Shown here one piece after another: positions 1 through 14,937 of a stretch of DNA of 64,000 nucleotides. The position numbers and the translations under genes were made by a program. Source of the DNA: Curtobacterium citreum (GTDB lineage: Bacteria > Actinomycetota > Actinomycetes > Actinomycetales > Microbacteriaceae). The stretch's first letter is position 1. Each line of letters starts with the position of its first letter. The notes beneath the pieces were generated by a model that was not told where the DNA came from, ran no database searches, and was given only the letters and a program-made list of their open reading frames with translations. Where the stretch lies: the NCBI RefSeq assembly GCF_006715175.1, contig NZ_VFMQ01000001.1, positions 2,480,001-2,544,000 on the forward strand, read 5' to 3'.

Positions 1-324
<324 letters not shown>

Positions 325-403
325 CTACCGGCAGCCCACTGCGCCGGGCAGGCTGCAGGAGACGCTGTGGAAGCCGCCCGGAAATGCAGGAGCCCCGAAA
401 CGC

Positions 404-439
404 AGGAAACCCCTGACCAGTCATGGTCAGGGGTTCCCT
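404..439 (-). terminator. Terminator of the rRNA operon
   Basis: A near-perfect inverted repeat (arms 404-418 and 425-439, core AACCCCTGACC) follows the 3' end of 5S rRNA. It is well placed to end rRNA transcription before gltX. Confidence 0.8.
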
Positions 440-457
440 GGTGTTACCAACGTTGAG

Positions 458-574
458 TCCGGCGGCGTCCTACTCTCCCACAAGGTCCCCCTTGCAGTAC
501 CATCGGCGCTGAGAGGCTTAGCTTCCGGGTTCGGAATGTGACCGGGCGTTTCCCTCTCGCTATGACCACCGGAA
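458..574 (-). rRNA. rrf: 5S ribosomal RNA
   Basis: The minus strand reads GGTGGTCATAGCGAGAGGGA near the 5' end and finishes with GGGAGAGTAGGACGCCGCC, the typical actinobacterial 5S sequence. It is the last gene of the 16S-23S-5S operon. The ends are estimated to within a few bases. Confidence 0.93.
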
Positions 575-713
575 CACCTTCGACTTGACCCATCGGATCA
601 AGAAAGCTGTCCCGCGCATGCGCGGTGTTCAGTTTCATGTTCCCGATCGTCTGTCGGGAACCACAAAGTGGACGCGAGCCCCACACCACGAATGGTGTGG
701 GTAAAAAGTGTGT

Positions 714-3840
<3,127 letters not shown>

Positions 3841-3933
3841 ACAAAGATTAAAAATTGCAATCCACTCACAACAACCGGCCAGACCCGAAGGCCGACCAAC
3901 CATTGCAAGCGATTTCAAAGATGCTCGCGTCCA

Positions 3934-3948
3934 CTGTGTAGTTCTCAA
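3934..3948 (-). promoter_or_regulatory. boxA-like antitermination signal in the 16S-23S spacer
   Basis: The spacer of about 460 bases (3841-4303) holds no tRNA gene. On the minus strand it contains TTGAGAACTACACAG, a close match to the TTGAGAACTCAACAG element in the 16S leader. Such conserved elements in actinobacterial rRNA operons are associated with Nus-dependent antitermination. I see nothing else recognisable in the spacer beyond probable processing stems. Confidence 0.6.
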
Positions 3949-4299
3949 CATACGATCGGCACCACACCCCACCGACACCAACGCATCAGCTTCATGTGGC
4001 CCACCGAAGAACCCTGACGGATCACTCCGCCGGCTCAACCCCCGGAAACCGTCCACCCTGGAACAGGGCGGCGACCGGGAAGCCTGGTCCCTCAGGACCC
4101 AACAACGTGCACCAGCCGACCCGCTCACCACCGACCCGTCCCAACCAGCAAGCTGGCGTACTAGGGCCGGAAGCTGCGCTCCCGACTGCACTGTCAATGT
4201 TCCACCCATGAGCTACCCGTCGGACACGTTCGGTCCGAACCAGGCGCCTGGACCCACCCCACACCTGCCTACTGCAGACACGAGGACGAGCCAGATGCT

Positions 4300-5826
<1,527 letters not shown>

Positions 5827-5990
5827 AAAAATACAACCAACACCCGAAAGTGTCAGCGAGTTGAAACTGACCGTAAAGACTGTCTACTGACAATCAATTC
5901 AATCCAAAAGGAATTGTCTCCGACAACCGTGACCCCCAAAAGAGCCACGATCACACGGGGTCAAAATAATTGGCATTGACAATGTGCACG

Positions 5991-6005
5991 CTGTTGAGTT
6001 CTCAA
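5991..6005 (-). promoter_or_regulatory. boxA-like element in the 16S leader
   Basis: The minus strand reads TTGAGAACTCAACAG, about 165 bases before mature 16S. A nearly identical element sits in the 16S-23S spacer. The surrounding leader (5827-6217) is AT-richer than the coding DNA and probably carries the RNase III processing stem strands. Confidence 0.6.
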
Positions 6006-6217
6006 GGACCAGACGCACCCACCAATCAGCCCGACAAACACCGGACCTCAACAGAGGGGCTTTCGATCTCGACACCCCGGAACGCCACCTTGCGGTGCAT
6101 GTTCGTTCGTGGGGTTGGTTGCCTGAGCGGGATCCCGTCCGGACTGCATCCTCCGGATCGATGACCCGGTGACCGTCTCGGCCGTTCCGTTCTCCGCCTC
6201 AGCGGCAACGAGTGATT

Positions 6218-6247
6218 ACTCTACACACGCCCCAGGGACCCCGCCAA
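6218..6247 (-). promoter_or_regulatory. Candidate rRNA operon promoter
   Basis: On the minus strand TTGGCG (6242-6247) and TAGAGT (6218-6223) are 18 bases apart, giving a sigma70-type promoter about 390 bases upstream of mature 16S. It is the best candidate in the 517-base gap between the FAH gene and 16S. Additional promoters cannot be excluded. Confidence 0.5.
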
Positions 6248-6299
6248 CCAGCGCACCGCCCGGGCGTGTCGCCCACGCGAGCGCGCCAGGAAGCAGGAC

Positions 6300-6327
6300 G
6301 GCCCGCTCCCCCGGTGGGGAGCGGGCC
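6300..6327 (-). terminator. Terminator after the FAH gene
   Basis: GGCCCGCTCCCC and its complement GGGGAGCGGGCC form a strong GC-rich hairpin with a short loop, 16 bases beyond the FAH stop. It would separate the serA-leuB-ilvE-FAH transcript from the rRNA promoter just downstream. No U-tract is seen, as is common in high-GC bacteria. Confidence 0.7.
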
Positions 6328-6343
6328 GTTCGGCATCGCGGGC

Positions 6344-7114
6344 TCAGTGCCGGGCGATGACGGGGTTCTTCAGGGAGCCGATGCCCTCGATGAGGACCTC
6401 GACGACCTCGCCGTCGCGGATCTGCCCGACGCCGGCCGGGGTCCCGGTCAGGATGACGTCACCGGGCAGGAGCGTCCAGATCGACGACACGAACTCGACC
6501 AGGGTCGGGATGTCGTGGACCATCTCGGCGGTCGAGGCCGCCTGGCGCAGCTCCCCGTCGACGCGTGTCTCCAGCCGGATGTCCGACGGGTCGATCTCGG
6601 TCTCGATCACCGGACCGAGCGGGCAGAACGTGTCGAAGCCCTTCGAGCGGGTCCACTGGCCGTCGCGGGCCTGCAGGTCGCGGGCGGTCACGTCGTTCGC
6701 GATCGTGTACCCGAGCACGACGCTCGCGAAGTCCTCGCGCCGGACGTTCTTGGCGAGCGACCCGATCACGATCGCGAGTTCGCCCTCGTGGTCGACCCGG
6801 CCGACGTCGGCGGGCAGACGGATGGGGTCGTCAGGACCGACCACCGCGGTGTTCGGCTTGAGGAAGACCACCGGGTCGTCCCCGGAGCGCTCGTCCATCT
6901 CGGACGCGTGCTCGGCGTAGTTCAGGCCCACGCCGATGACCTTCGACCGCGGGATCACCGGGGCGAGGAGCTTCGCGTCGGCGAGCGGCACCCGCTCCCC
7001 CGTCGTCTCGAACCCCTGGTACATCGGGTCCCCCGCGAGCACGACCAGGTCGCGTTCGTCGAGGATGCCGTACCGAGGGTCTTCACCCGTGCTGCTGAAC
7101 CGTGCGATCTTCAC
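6344..7114 (-). CDS. Fumarylacetoacetate hydrolase (FAH) family protein
   Basis: A 256-residue member of the FAH superfamily, whose members hydrolyse or decarboxylate 2-oxo acids such as acylpyruvates or hydroxy-oxo-dienoates. Family features are the IGVGLNYAEHA segment at about residues 60-70, a DHEGELAIVIG metal-binding stretch with acidic ligands near 110-112, and D141 in YTIANDVTARDLQ. The C-terminus GDVILTGTPAGVG is also typical. The true substrate is unknown. The GTG start lies 24 bases after ilvE, so it can be read from the serA-leuB-ilvE transcript. A TAGGGT hexamer exactly 6 bases upstream (7121-7126) also suggests a separate leaderless promoter. The same neighbour set occurs around Rv2993c in Mycobacterium tuberculosis. 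Confidence 0.9.
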   Translation of the reverse strand: MKIARFSSTGEDPRYGILDERDLVVLAGDPMYQGFETTGERVPLADAKLLAPVIPRSKVIGVGLNYAEHASEMDERSGDDPVVFLKPNTAVVGPDDPIRLPADVGRVDHEGELAIVIGSLAKNVRREDFASVVLGYTIANDVTARDLQARDGQWTRSKGFDTFCPLGPVIETEIDPSDIRLETRVDGELRQAASTAEMVHDIPTLVEFVSSIWTLLPGDVILTGTPAGVGQIRDGEVVEVLIEGIGSLKNPVIARH

Positions 7115-7138
7115 CGTTCGACCCTACCGATCCCGCGC

Positions 7139-8254
7139 TCAGGCCGGGTCGGTCAGCCGCGTCATCCACCCGTGCGGGTCGGGACGACGGCCGTACTGGA
7201 TGTCGGTGAGCTCGTCGCGGAGGGACATCGTGAGCTCGCCGGCGCCGACCGTCGGCGAACCGATGGTGAACCCGTCGCCGCGGAGCTCGGCGATCGGCGT
7301 GACGACCGCTGCGGTCCCGCACGCGAACGCCTCGATGATCGAGCCGTCGGCGACGCCGTCACGCCACTCGTCGAGGGCGACCCGGCGGCGCTCGACCCGG
7401 AGCCCGCGGTCCTCGGCGAGCTGCAGGATCGAGTCGCGCGTGATGCCCTCGAGGATCGACTCGGAGTCCGGCGTCACGAGCGTGCCGTCGGACTTCACGA
7501 GCACGACGTTCATGCCGCCGAGCTCTTCCAGGTACTTGCCCTCTTCCGAGTCGAGGAACATGACCTGCTGGCAGCCCTGCTCGTAGGCCTCCTGCTGGGG
7601 CAGCAGGGACGCCGCGTAGTTGCCGCCGGTCTTCGCCGCACCCGTGCCACCGCGGGCGGCGCGGGCGTACTGCGTGGAGAGCCAGATCGACACGGGCTTC
7701 GGGCCGGAGGTGAAGTACGCGCCGGCCGGGCTCGCGATGCAGTGGTACGCGACCGCCTGCGCGGCACGGACCCCGAGGAACGACTCCGTCGCGATCATGA
7801 ACGGGCGCAGGTACAGGCTGGTCTCCGGAGCGGACGGCACCCAGTCGACGTCCGTGCGCACGAGCTGCCGGATGGACTCGACGAACACCTCGACCGGCAG
7901 TTCGGGCAGCGCCAGGCGACGGGCCGACCGCTGGAACCGGCGGGCGTTCGCGTCCGGCCGGAACGACCACACCGAGCCGTCCGCGTGCCGGTAGGCCTTG
8001 AGGCCCTCGAAGATCTCCTGCGCGTAGTGGAACACGCTCGCGCTCGGGTCGAGCGAGAGCGGCCCGTACGGGTGGACCGACGCGTCGTGCCACCCGCCGT
8101 CGAGCGTCCACTGCACGGTCGCCATGTGGTCCGTGAAGTGCTTGCCGAAGCCCGGGTCGGCCAGGATCTCCTCGCGCTCGGCCGCCGCACGGCGCTCGGG
8201 CGAGGGGACGCTCGCGAACGCGAGATCGAAGGACGTGTCGGTGTCGGTGCTCAT
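7139..8254 (-). CDS. ilvE: Branched-chain amino acid aminotransferase
   Basis: Transfers the amino group from glutamate to the 2-oxo acids of valine, leucine and isoleucine, the last step of their synthesis, in the cytoplasm with pyridoxal phosphate. The 371-residue protein is a fold-type IV aminotransferase. It carries [13 protein letters not shown] near residues 78-89 and the PLP lysine at about K208 in [16 protein letters not shown]-terminal motifs include LEELGGMNV and GTAAVVTPI. An AGGAG site precedes the ATG. The gene starts 14 bases after leuB and is third in the serA-leuB-ilvE-FAH operon, fitting a shared biosynthetic role. Confidence 0.97.
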   Translation of the reverse strand: MSTDTDTSFDLAFASVPSPERRAAAEREEILADPGFGKHFTDHMATVQWTLDGGWHDASVHPYGPLSLDPSASVFHYAQEIFEGLKAYRHADGSVWSFRPDANARRFQRSARRLALPELPVEVFVESIRQLVRTDVDWVPSAPETSLYLRPFMIATESFLGVRAAQAVAYHCIASPAGAYFTSGPKPVSIWLSTQYARAARGGTGAAKTGGNYAASLLPQQEAYEQGCQQVMFLDSEEGKYLEELGGMNVVLVKSDGTLVTPDSESILEGITRDSILQLAEDRGLRVERRRVALDEWRDGVADGSIIEAFACGTAAVVTPIAELRGDGFTIGSPTVGAGELTMSLRDELTDIQYGRRPDPHGWMTRLTDPA

Positions 8255-8268
8255 CGGGGTGACTCCTG

Positions 8269-9330
8269 TCAGGCGGTGGTGGTGCGTGCCGCTGCGGCGA
8301 TCGCGTCGCCGATCTCGGCCGTGCGGCGGTGCGTTGTGCCCCGGCCGGCGAGGTCGGCCTCGACCGCCCGCGTCACGACCGCCGCGAGGTCACCGCGACC
8401 GATGTGGTCGAGGAGCAACGCGACGGACAGGATCGCGGCCGTCGGGTCGGCGAGCTGCTGGCCTGCGATGTCCGGCGCGGAACCGTGGACCGGCTCGAAC
8501 ATGCTGGGGAAGGTGCCGTCCGGGTTCAGGTTCCCCGAGGCCGCCAGACCGATGCCGCCGCTGATCGCGCCGGCGAGGTCGGTGATGATGTCGCCGAACA
8601 GGTTGTCGGTGACGATGACGTCGAACCTACCGGGTTCGCGGACCATGTGGATCGTCACGGCGTCGACGTGCTGGTAGTCGACCGTGACGTCGGGGTGCTC
8701 CTCGGCCACCGCGGCGACCGTGCGCTGCCAGAGCGATCCGGCGTGCACGAGGACGTTGCTCTTGTGCACGAGCGTCAGGTGCTTCCGCGGCCGACGCTCG
8801 GCCAGGTCGAACGCGTACCGGACCACGCGCTCGACACCGTGCGCGGTGTTGAGCGAGACCTCGGTCGCGATCTCGTGCGGCGTCCCGACCCGGATCGCGC
8901 CGCCGTTGCCGACGTAGGGGCCCTCGGTGCCCTCGCGGACCACCACGAAGTCGACCTCGCCCGGGTCGGCGAGCGGACTCGCGACCGAGGAGTACACCGT
9001 CGTCGGGCGCAGGTTGACGTAGTGGTCGAACGCGAACCGGAGCTTCAGGAGCAGGCCGCGTTCGATGATGCCGCCGGCGAGCCGCGGGTCGCGCGGGTCG
9101 CCGCCGACGGCGCCGAGCAGGATCGCGTCGTGCTCGGCGAGGGCGGACATGTCGTCGTCGGTCAGGACGTCGCCGGTCTCGAGGTACCGGGTCGCGCCGA
9201 GCGAGAACGCGGTCTCCTCGACGACGAGGTCGTCCGGCAGCACCGCGTGCAGGACCTTCAGCGCCTCGTCGACGACCTCGGGACCGATCCCGTCGCCGCG
9301 GACGACCGCGAGCTTGAGCGACTGTGCCAT
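8269..9330 (-). CDS. leuB: 3-isopropylmalate dehydrogenase
   Basis: Oxidatively decarboxylates 3-isopropylmalate to 2-oxoisocaproate using NAD in leucine synthesis. The 353-residue protein begins [20 protein letters not shown] and carries the family signature [16 protein letters not shown]. The NAD-binding C-terminal segment [14 protein letters not shown] is also present. Length is slightly shorter than the proteobacterial enzymes, as usual in actinobacteria. The ATG at 9330 has GGAG nine bases upstream. It begins 14 bases after the serA stop, so the two are almost certainly co-transcribed. leuA and leuCD are not in this window. Confidence 0.97.
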   Translation of the reverse strand: MAQSLKLAVVRGDGIGPEVVDEALKVLHAVLPDDLVVEETAFSLGATRYLETGDVLTDDDMSALAEHDAILLGAVGGDPRDPRLAGGIIERGLLLKLRFAFDHYVNLRPTTVYSSVASPLADPGEVDFVVVREGTEGPYVGNGGAIRVGTPHEIATEVSLNTAHGVERVVRYAFDLAERRPRKHLTLVHKSNVLVHAGSLWQRTVAAVAEEHPDVTVDYQHVDAVTIHMVREPGRFDVIVTDNLFGDIITDLAGAISGGIGLAASGNLNPDGTFPSMFEPVHGSAPDIAGQQLADPTAAILSVALLLDHIGRGDLAAVVTRAVEADLAGRGTTHRRTAEIGDAIAAAARTTTA

Positions 9331-9344
9331 GTCTCGCCACTCCC

Positions 9345-10934
9345 CTACAGCGTGATGTCGATCTCGCGGAGCGAGGTCGCGTCGATGGTGGACCGGACGT
9401 GCTCGAGGATCTCGGCGGGCACCGGCGAGTCGACGGTCAGGACGCTGAGCGCCTGGCCACCGGCTTCGCGGCGGGAGATCTGCATCGCGGCGATGTTGAT
9501 GCCCGCCTCGCCGAACTCCTTGCCGTAGACCGCGACGATGCCCGGGCGGTCGGTGTAGACCATCACGACGTGGTGCGACTCGAGGGCGACCTCGACGTCG
9601 TGGCCGTTGATCTCGACGAGCTTCTCGACCTGCTTCGGGCCGGTCAGGGTGCCGGAGACGCTGATCGCCGGGCCGTCGGACTGGGCGCCGCGGATCGTGA
9701 GCACGTTGCGGTACTCCGGGCTGTCCGCGTCGGTGATGAGCCGCACGGTGACCCCGCGCTGCTCCGCGATGAGCGGTGCGTTGACGTAGGACACCTGGTC
9801 GCTGACGACGTCCGTGAACACGCCCTTGAGCGCCGCGAGCTTGAGGACGCTGACGTCGTACTGCGCGAGCTCGCCGTGGACCTCGACGTCGATGCTCGTG
9901 ACCGGCGAGGTCGCGAGGCCGGTGAAGACCTGGCCGAGCTTCTCCATCAGCGGGATGCCCGGGCGGACGTACGGGTCGATGACACCACCGGCGACGTTCA
10001 CGGCGTCGGGGACGAGCTCGCCGCCGAGCGCCAGGCGCACGGACTTGGCGACCGAGACCCCCGCCTTCTCCTGCGCTTCGTCGGTCGAGGCGCCGAGGTG
10101 GGGCGTGACGACGACGTTCGGCAGCGCGAGGAGCGGCGAGTCCTTCGGCGGCTCGGAGACGAAGACGTCCAGGCCGGCGCCGGCGATCGTGCCCGCGGTG
10201 AGGGCGCGGTGCAGGGCGTCCTCGTCGATGAGCCCGCCGCGTGCGACGTTCACGACGAAGGCGCTCGGCTTCATGAGCGCGAACTGCTCGTCGGAGATCA
10301 TGCCGACCGTCTCCGGGGTCTTCGGCATGTGGATCGTGGTGAAGTCCGCGCGGCGCAGGAGGTCCTCGAGCGACACGAGTTCGACGCCCAGCTGCTGCGC
10401 CCGGGCCGACGTGACGTAGGGGTCGTACGCGATGACCGAGACGCCGAACGCCTGCAGGCGCTGGGTGATGAGCGCGCCGATCCGGCCGAGGCCGATGATG
10501 CCGACGGTCTTCTCGTACAGCTCGACGCCCGTGTACGACGAGCGCTTCCAGGCCCCCGCGGCGAGCGACGCGTGCGCCGCCGGGATGTGCCGGGCCAGCG
10601 ACAGGATGTGCCCGACGGTCAGCTCGGCCGCCGAGATGATGTTCGAGGTCGGCGCGTTGACGACCATCACACCGGCGGTCGTGGCCGCCTTGATGTCGAC
10701 GTTGTCGAGGCCGACGCCGGCGCGGGCGACGACCTTGAGCTGCGGCGCGGCGGCGATCGCCTCGGCGTCGATCTTCGTGGCGGAGCGGACGAGCACGGCG
10801 TGCGCGTCGGCCAGGGAGGCCAGGAGGGCGGGTCGGTCGGTACCGTCCACGTTCCGGATCTCGAAGTCGGGCCCGAGGGCGTCGACGGTGGCGGGCGAGA
10901 GTTCTTCGGCGATCAGGACGACCGGCTTCGGCAC
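9345..10934 (-). CDS. serA: D-3-phosphoglycerate dehydrogenase
   Basis: Catalyses the first step of serine synthesis, oxidation of 3-phosphoglycerate with NAD. The 529-residue length marks the long actinobacterial type. It has a catalytic and Rossmann region (GLGRIG at about 148-153), the catalytic segments VARGGLID and TPHLGAST, an intervening allosteric substrate-binding domain from about 320 to 450, and a C-terminal ACT domain ending in SLREIDITL. The ACT domain binds serine for feedback inhibition in homologues. The GTG start has GAGGAA upstream. A TACGAT -10 element about 40 bases before the start indicates that this is the first gene of the serA-leuB-ilvE-FAH operon. Confidence 0.97.
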   Translation of the reverse strand: MPKPVVLIAEELSPATVDALGPDFEIRNVDGTDRPALLASLADAHAVLVRSATKIDAEAIAAAPQLKVVARAGVGLDNVDIKAATTAGVMVVNAPTSNIISAAELTVGHILSLARHIPAAHASLAAGAWKRSSYTGVELYEKTVGIIGLGRIGALITQRLQAFGVSVIAYDPYVTSARAQQLGVELVSLEDLLRRADFTTIHMPKTPETVGMISDEQFALMKPSAFVVNVARGGLIDEDALHRALTAGTIAGAGLDVFVSEPPKDSPLLALPNVVVTPHLGASTDEAQEKAGVSVAKSVRLALGGELVPDAVNVAGGVIDPYVRPGIPLMEKLGQVFTGLATSPVTSIDVEVHGELAQYDVSVLKLAALKGVFTDVVSDQVSYVNAPLIAEQRGVTVRLITDADSPEYRNVLTIRGAQSDGPAISVSGTLTGPKQVEKLVEINGHDVEVALESHHVVMVYTDRPGIVAVYGKEFGEAGINIAAMQISRREAGGQALSVLTVDSPVPAEILEHVRSTIDATSLREIDITL

Positions 10935-10972
10935 AGCTGCAGTTCCTCACACGAGACGGGCGGTATCCCACC

Positions 10973-10978
10973 ATCGTA
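10973..10978 (-). promoter_or_regulatory. Candidate -10 element of the serA operon
   Basis: TACGAT on the minus strand lies 38 bases before the serA GTG, leaving a short leader that contains the GAGGAA ribosome site. No clear -35 is visible. Confidence 0.4.
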
Positions 10979-11034
10979 TCGACGCGAGCAGGCGGTTACG
11001 ACCGTCCCGGTGGTCCGGTCCGGGACCACACGGC

Positions 11035-11075
11035 GGACGGGAGGATCGTGGCGGGCGTGCCACGAGCCTCCTGTC
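11035..11075 (-). terminator. Palindromic terminator after the small membrane gene pair
   Basis: GGACGGGAGG (11035-11044) faces CCTCCTGTC (11067-11075), with an inner CGTGGC/GCCACG stem. It follows the 126-residue membrane gene and precedes the serA promoter. It belongs to the GGACRGGAGGC palindrome family found elsewhere in the window. Confidence 0.6.
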
Positions 11076-11090
11076 AGTGGGGTGGTCGCG

Positions 11091-11471
11091 TCAGAAGTCG
11101 AGGAGCCGGGGCACGAAGAGCTGGAGGTCCAGCCAGAGCGCACCCGCGGCAGCGAAGGCGACCACGAAGACGCCGACCGTCACGGCGAGACGCGTGCGGC
11201 GCGTCACCCAGAGGGCGACCGCGAACGCGACCGGCGCGATCGCGATGTCGAGGACCAACCACACCCACGGGGTGCTGCGCTGCAGCGAACCGCCGCCGGA
11301 CGCGGACTCGAGGAACGTGTTGAAGGCGCGGACCGACTGCGAGACGGTCACCAGGTTCCCGACGCTCTGGACGGTCATGTAGGCGAAGAGGACGCCGAAG
11401 ACGGCCCAGACGACGATCCGACCGACGAGGGGCGATGACTGCCGGCGCGTCGCCGGCGTGGCCGCGGTCAC
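11091..11471 (-). CDS. Small three-helix membrane protein, unknown function
   Basis: I do not recognise a named family. From the GTG at 11469-11471 it encodes 126 residues with three predicted membrane segments: VVWAVFGVLFAYMTVQSV, then LVLDIAIAPVAFAVALWV, then VGVFVVAFAAAGALWL. The start codon overlaps the stop of the upstream membrane gene as GTGA, so translation is likely coupled. The layout resembles the upstream neighbour (three helices with basic loops), and the two may work together or be distant paralogues. An earlier in-frame start would lie deep in the upstream gene and is rejected. Confidence 0.75.
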   Translation of the reverse strand: MTAATPATRRQSSPLVGRIVVWAVFGVLFAYMTVQSVGNLVTVSQSVRAFNTFLESASGGGSLQRSTPWVWLVLDIAIAPVAFAVALWVTRRTRLAVTVGVFVVAFAAAGALWLDLQLFVPRLLDF

Positions 11472-11911
11472 CCGAAGCTCCTGGTCATGAGGAACGGCCA
11501 CGGGAACAGGACGGCGGCGCCGAGCAGCATCCAGAGGAGCCGCGTGCGGGTGCGACGGCCACGGGCCGCCCAGAGGACGACCGTGAACCAGAGCGCCGGC
11601 GCGACGATGGACAGGAACCGGAGGACCTCGACGAACACCGTCAGCAGGGTGTCGACGTTCGCCACGTACGACGTCGACGCCGTGAGGAGCCACGCGACCG
11701 TGTAGAGCAGGTAGAGCCCGCCGAACACGCCGAAACCGATCAGGGCGCCGGAGGTCTCGGGCGTCTCGGGGTCGCGGCCGCCACGGTCCTTGACCGCGAC
11801 CGGGTTGTGGGCCGCGTCGACGTGGGTCGCGTCGTCGGCGTCGCCCCAGCTGAGGGCTTCGTCGTCGTCGCGGTCGACCGAGCCGTCGGGCGGGGAAGCT
11901 GCCGTGGTCAT
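11468..11911 (-). CDS. Three-helix membrane protein with acidic N-terminus, unknown function
   Basis: I do not recognise a named family. It encodes 147 residues: a hydrophilic acidic N-terminus (about residues 1-50, DRDDDEALSWGDADDATH) and three membrane helices starting at LIGFGVFGGLYLLYTVAW, VLRFLSIVAPALWFTVVL and WMLLGAAVLFPWPFLM. The ATG at 11909-11911 is preferred over an upstream start because TAGAAT lies exactly 7 bases before it, the pattern of a leaderless transcript. It is the first gene of a two-gene operon with the overlapping membrane gene downstream. Confidence 0.75.
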   Translation of the reverse strand: MTTAASPPDGSVDRDDDEALSWGDADDATHVDAAHNPVAVKDRGGRDPETPETSGALIGFGVFGGLYLLYTVAWLLTASTSYVANVDTLLTVFVEVLRFLSIVAPALWFTVVLWAARGRRTRTRLLWMLLGAAVLFPWPFLMTRSFG

Positions 11912-11960
11912 GGGGACGATTCTACGAGCCGTCGACGACCGCGGCCGCACCGCGGCGTCG

Positions 11961-13151
11961 TCAGACGTCGGCGGGCTGGGTCGCGAGGACCTCGGCGACG
12001 ACCTCGCGCACGGCCGGGAAGAGCGGGTGGCTCTCCATCAGGCCCGTGAGGATCTCGGTGAGCGCGTGCGCGGTCGCGCCGGAGCGCAGGAGCGCGTGCA
12101 GCTCGATCGACTCGGGGTCGTTCTCGTCGTCGAACGCGAGCGCGGCGCGGACGGCACCGAGCAGGTGGTCGACCGGCAGGCCACGCTCGGCGAGCTGCGA
12201 CGCGGGGCCGACGAAGCGCTCGCGACGGCCGAGCTTCCGGAGCGGGTTCCGCCCGACCCGGACGGTGGTGTCCGGGAGCAGCGGGTTCGCGATGCGGGTC
12301 AGGTTCGCGGCGACGTAGCGGGCGTGCTCGGCCGGGTCGAACCCGTGCTTCGCCACGAGCAGCGCGGTGGTCTCGGCGAGGACGCCGTCCACCTCGGCGC
12401 GGACGTCGCGGTCCTCGAGGGCCTCGCGGATGAGCCGGATCCCCCGGACGTAGCCGTGGTAGGCGGCCGTCGCGTGCGCGGTGTTCACCGTGTAGAGCTT
12501 GCGCTCGACGAACGGCTGCAGGTCGTCGACCCACGTCACGCCGTCGATCTGCGGCGGCTCGGAATCCGAGTCGGCGAACGGCGTCCGCTCGATGACCCAC
12601 TCGTAGAACGGCTCGAGCACGACGTCGAGCCCGCCGGACTGGCCGAGCACGCCGGACTGGTCGGGGACGATCCGGTCGATCGCGCAGTTGGCGAAGACGG
12701 CGGCGATGTCGCGGTCCTCGAGGATCGGCGCACGACGGATGCTGGCGTGCAGGGAGTCGGTCGCGTTGAACGCGTTCTCGCAGGCGACGATCGTGACGTC
12801 ACCGCGGTCGAGCGGCCGGGCGGCCAGGCCCTCGGCGATGACCGGGGCGACGAGCGGGAGCGTGCGGGCCCCGACGGCCGTGGTCACGACGTCGGCCTCC
12901 GCGATCGCCTGCACGACGCGGTCGCGGTCGGTCTTGCTGCTCAGCGCGTGGAAGCCGTACACGAGGTGCTCGACGGGCATCTCGCCGACCTCGTGCACCA
13001 CGAAGCGGCCGGCCTCGTTGAGGGCCGAGACGACCCGGGCGTCGACGTCGACGAACGTGAGCTCGTAGCCGCTCGCGACCAGGAACTGGCCCACGAATCC
13101 GCGCCCGATCTTACCGGCGCCGATGTGGACCGCTCGCTTCGTCACCGCCAT
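11961..13151 (-). CDS. mtlD: Mannitol-1-phosphate 5-dehydrogenase
   Basis: Interconverts mannitol 1-phosphate and fructose 6-phosphate with NAD. The 396-residue protein begins with the nucleotide-binding segment VHIGAGKIGRGFVGQ at about 8-22 and follows the family pattern through NAFNATDSLHA and the YTVNTAHATAAYHGY segment that contributes active-site residues. No mannitol phosphotransferase genes are in this window, so it may serve catabolism encoded elsewhere or mannitol formation. It sits alone between ilvC and the membrane gene pair. The hexamer GAGGAT is 6 bases before the ATG, weakly suggesting a leaderless transcript. Confidence 0.93.
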   Translation of the reverse strand: MAVTKRAVHIGAGKIGRGFVGQFLVASGYELTFVDVDARVVSALNEAGRFVVHEVGEMPVEHLVYGFHALSSKTDRDRVVQAIAEADVVTTAVGARTLPLVAPVIAEGLAARPLDRGDVTIVACENAFNATDSLHASIRRAPILEDRDIAAVFANCAIDRIVPDQSGVLGQSGGLDVVLEPFYEWVIERTPFADSDSEPPQIDGVTWVDDLQPFVERKLYTVNTAHATAAYHGYVRGIRLIREALEDRDVRAEVDGVLAETTALLVAKHGFDPAEHARYVAANLTRIANPLLPDTTVRVGRNPLRKLGRRERFVGPASQLAERGLPVDHLLGAVRAALAFDDENDPESIELHALLRSGATAHALTEILTGLMESHPLFPAVREVVAEVLATQPADV

Positions 13152-13303
13152 CCGTCGATCCTCGCATGTCGGGAGGACCGGTCGTGACCACTCCTCGTGG
13201 ACGGCAGGGCCGTCGCGAGGGTGGTCACGGGGTCGGCGGGACCCGGCCGTCGGGCGGCGCGGGGACAGGTGGGGTACTGGTGCATGAGGTCCGTGTCACA
13301 TCG

Positions 13304-13335
13304 CGAGGCGGCGGTGCAGTCGCACCGCCGCCTCG
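13304..13335 (-). terminator. Terminator of the ilv operon
   Basis: A perfect 14-base-pair stem (CGAGGCGGCGGTGC and its complement) with an AGTC loop lies 24 bases beyond the ilvC stop, before mtlD. It should end the ilvD-ilvB-ilvN-ilvC transcript. Confidence 0.8.
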
Positions 13336-13358
13336 TCGTCGAGTGTGGTGTCCGCAGA

Positions 13359-14933
<1,575 letters not shown>

Positions 14934-14937
<4 letters not shown>

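Noticed and set aside
6212..8677. Very long open frame (over 800 codons) on the plus strand across the FAH, ilvE and leuB genes
   Set aside because: It is an antisense shadow of GC-rich genes on the minus strand, rich in Arg, Asp, Gly and Val with no domain signature and no start signal.
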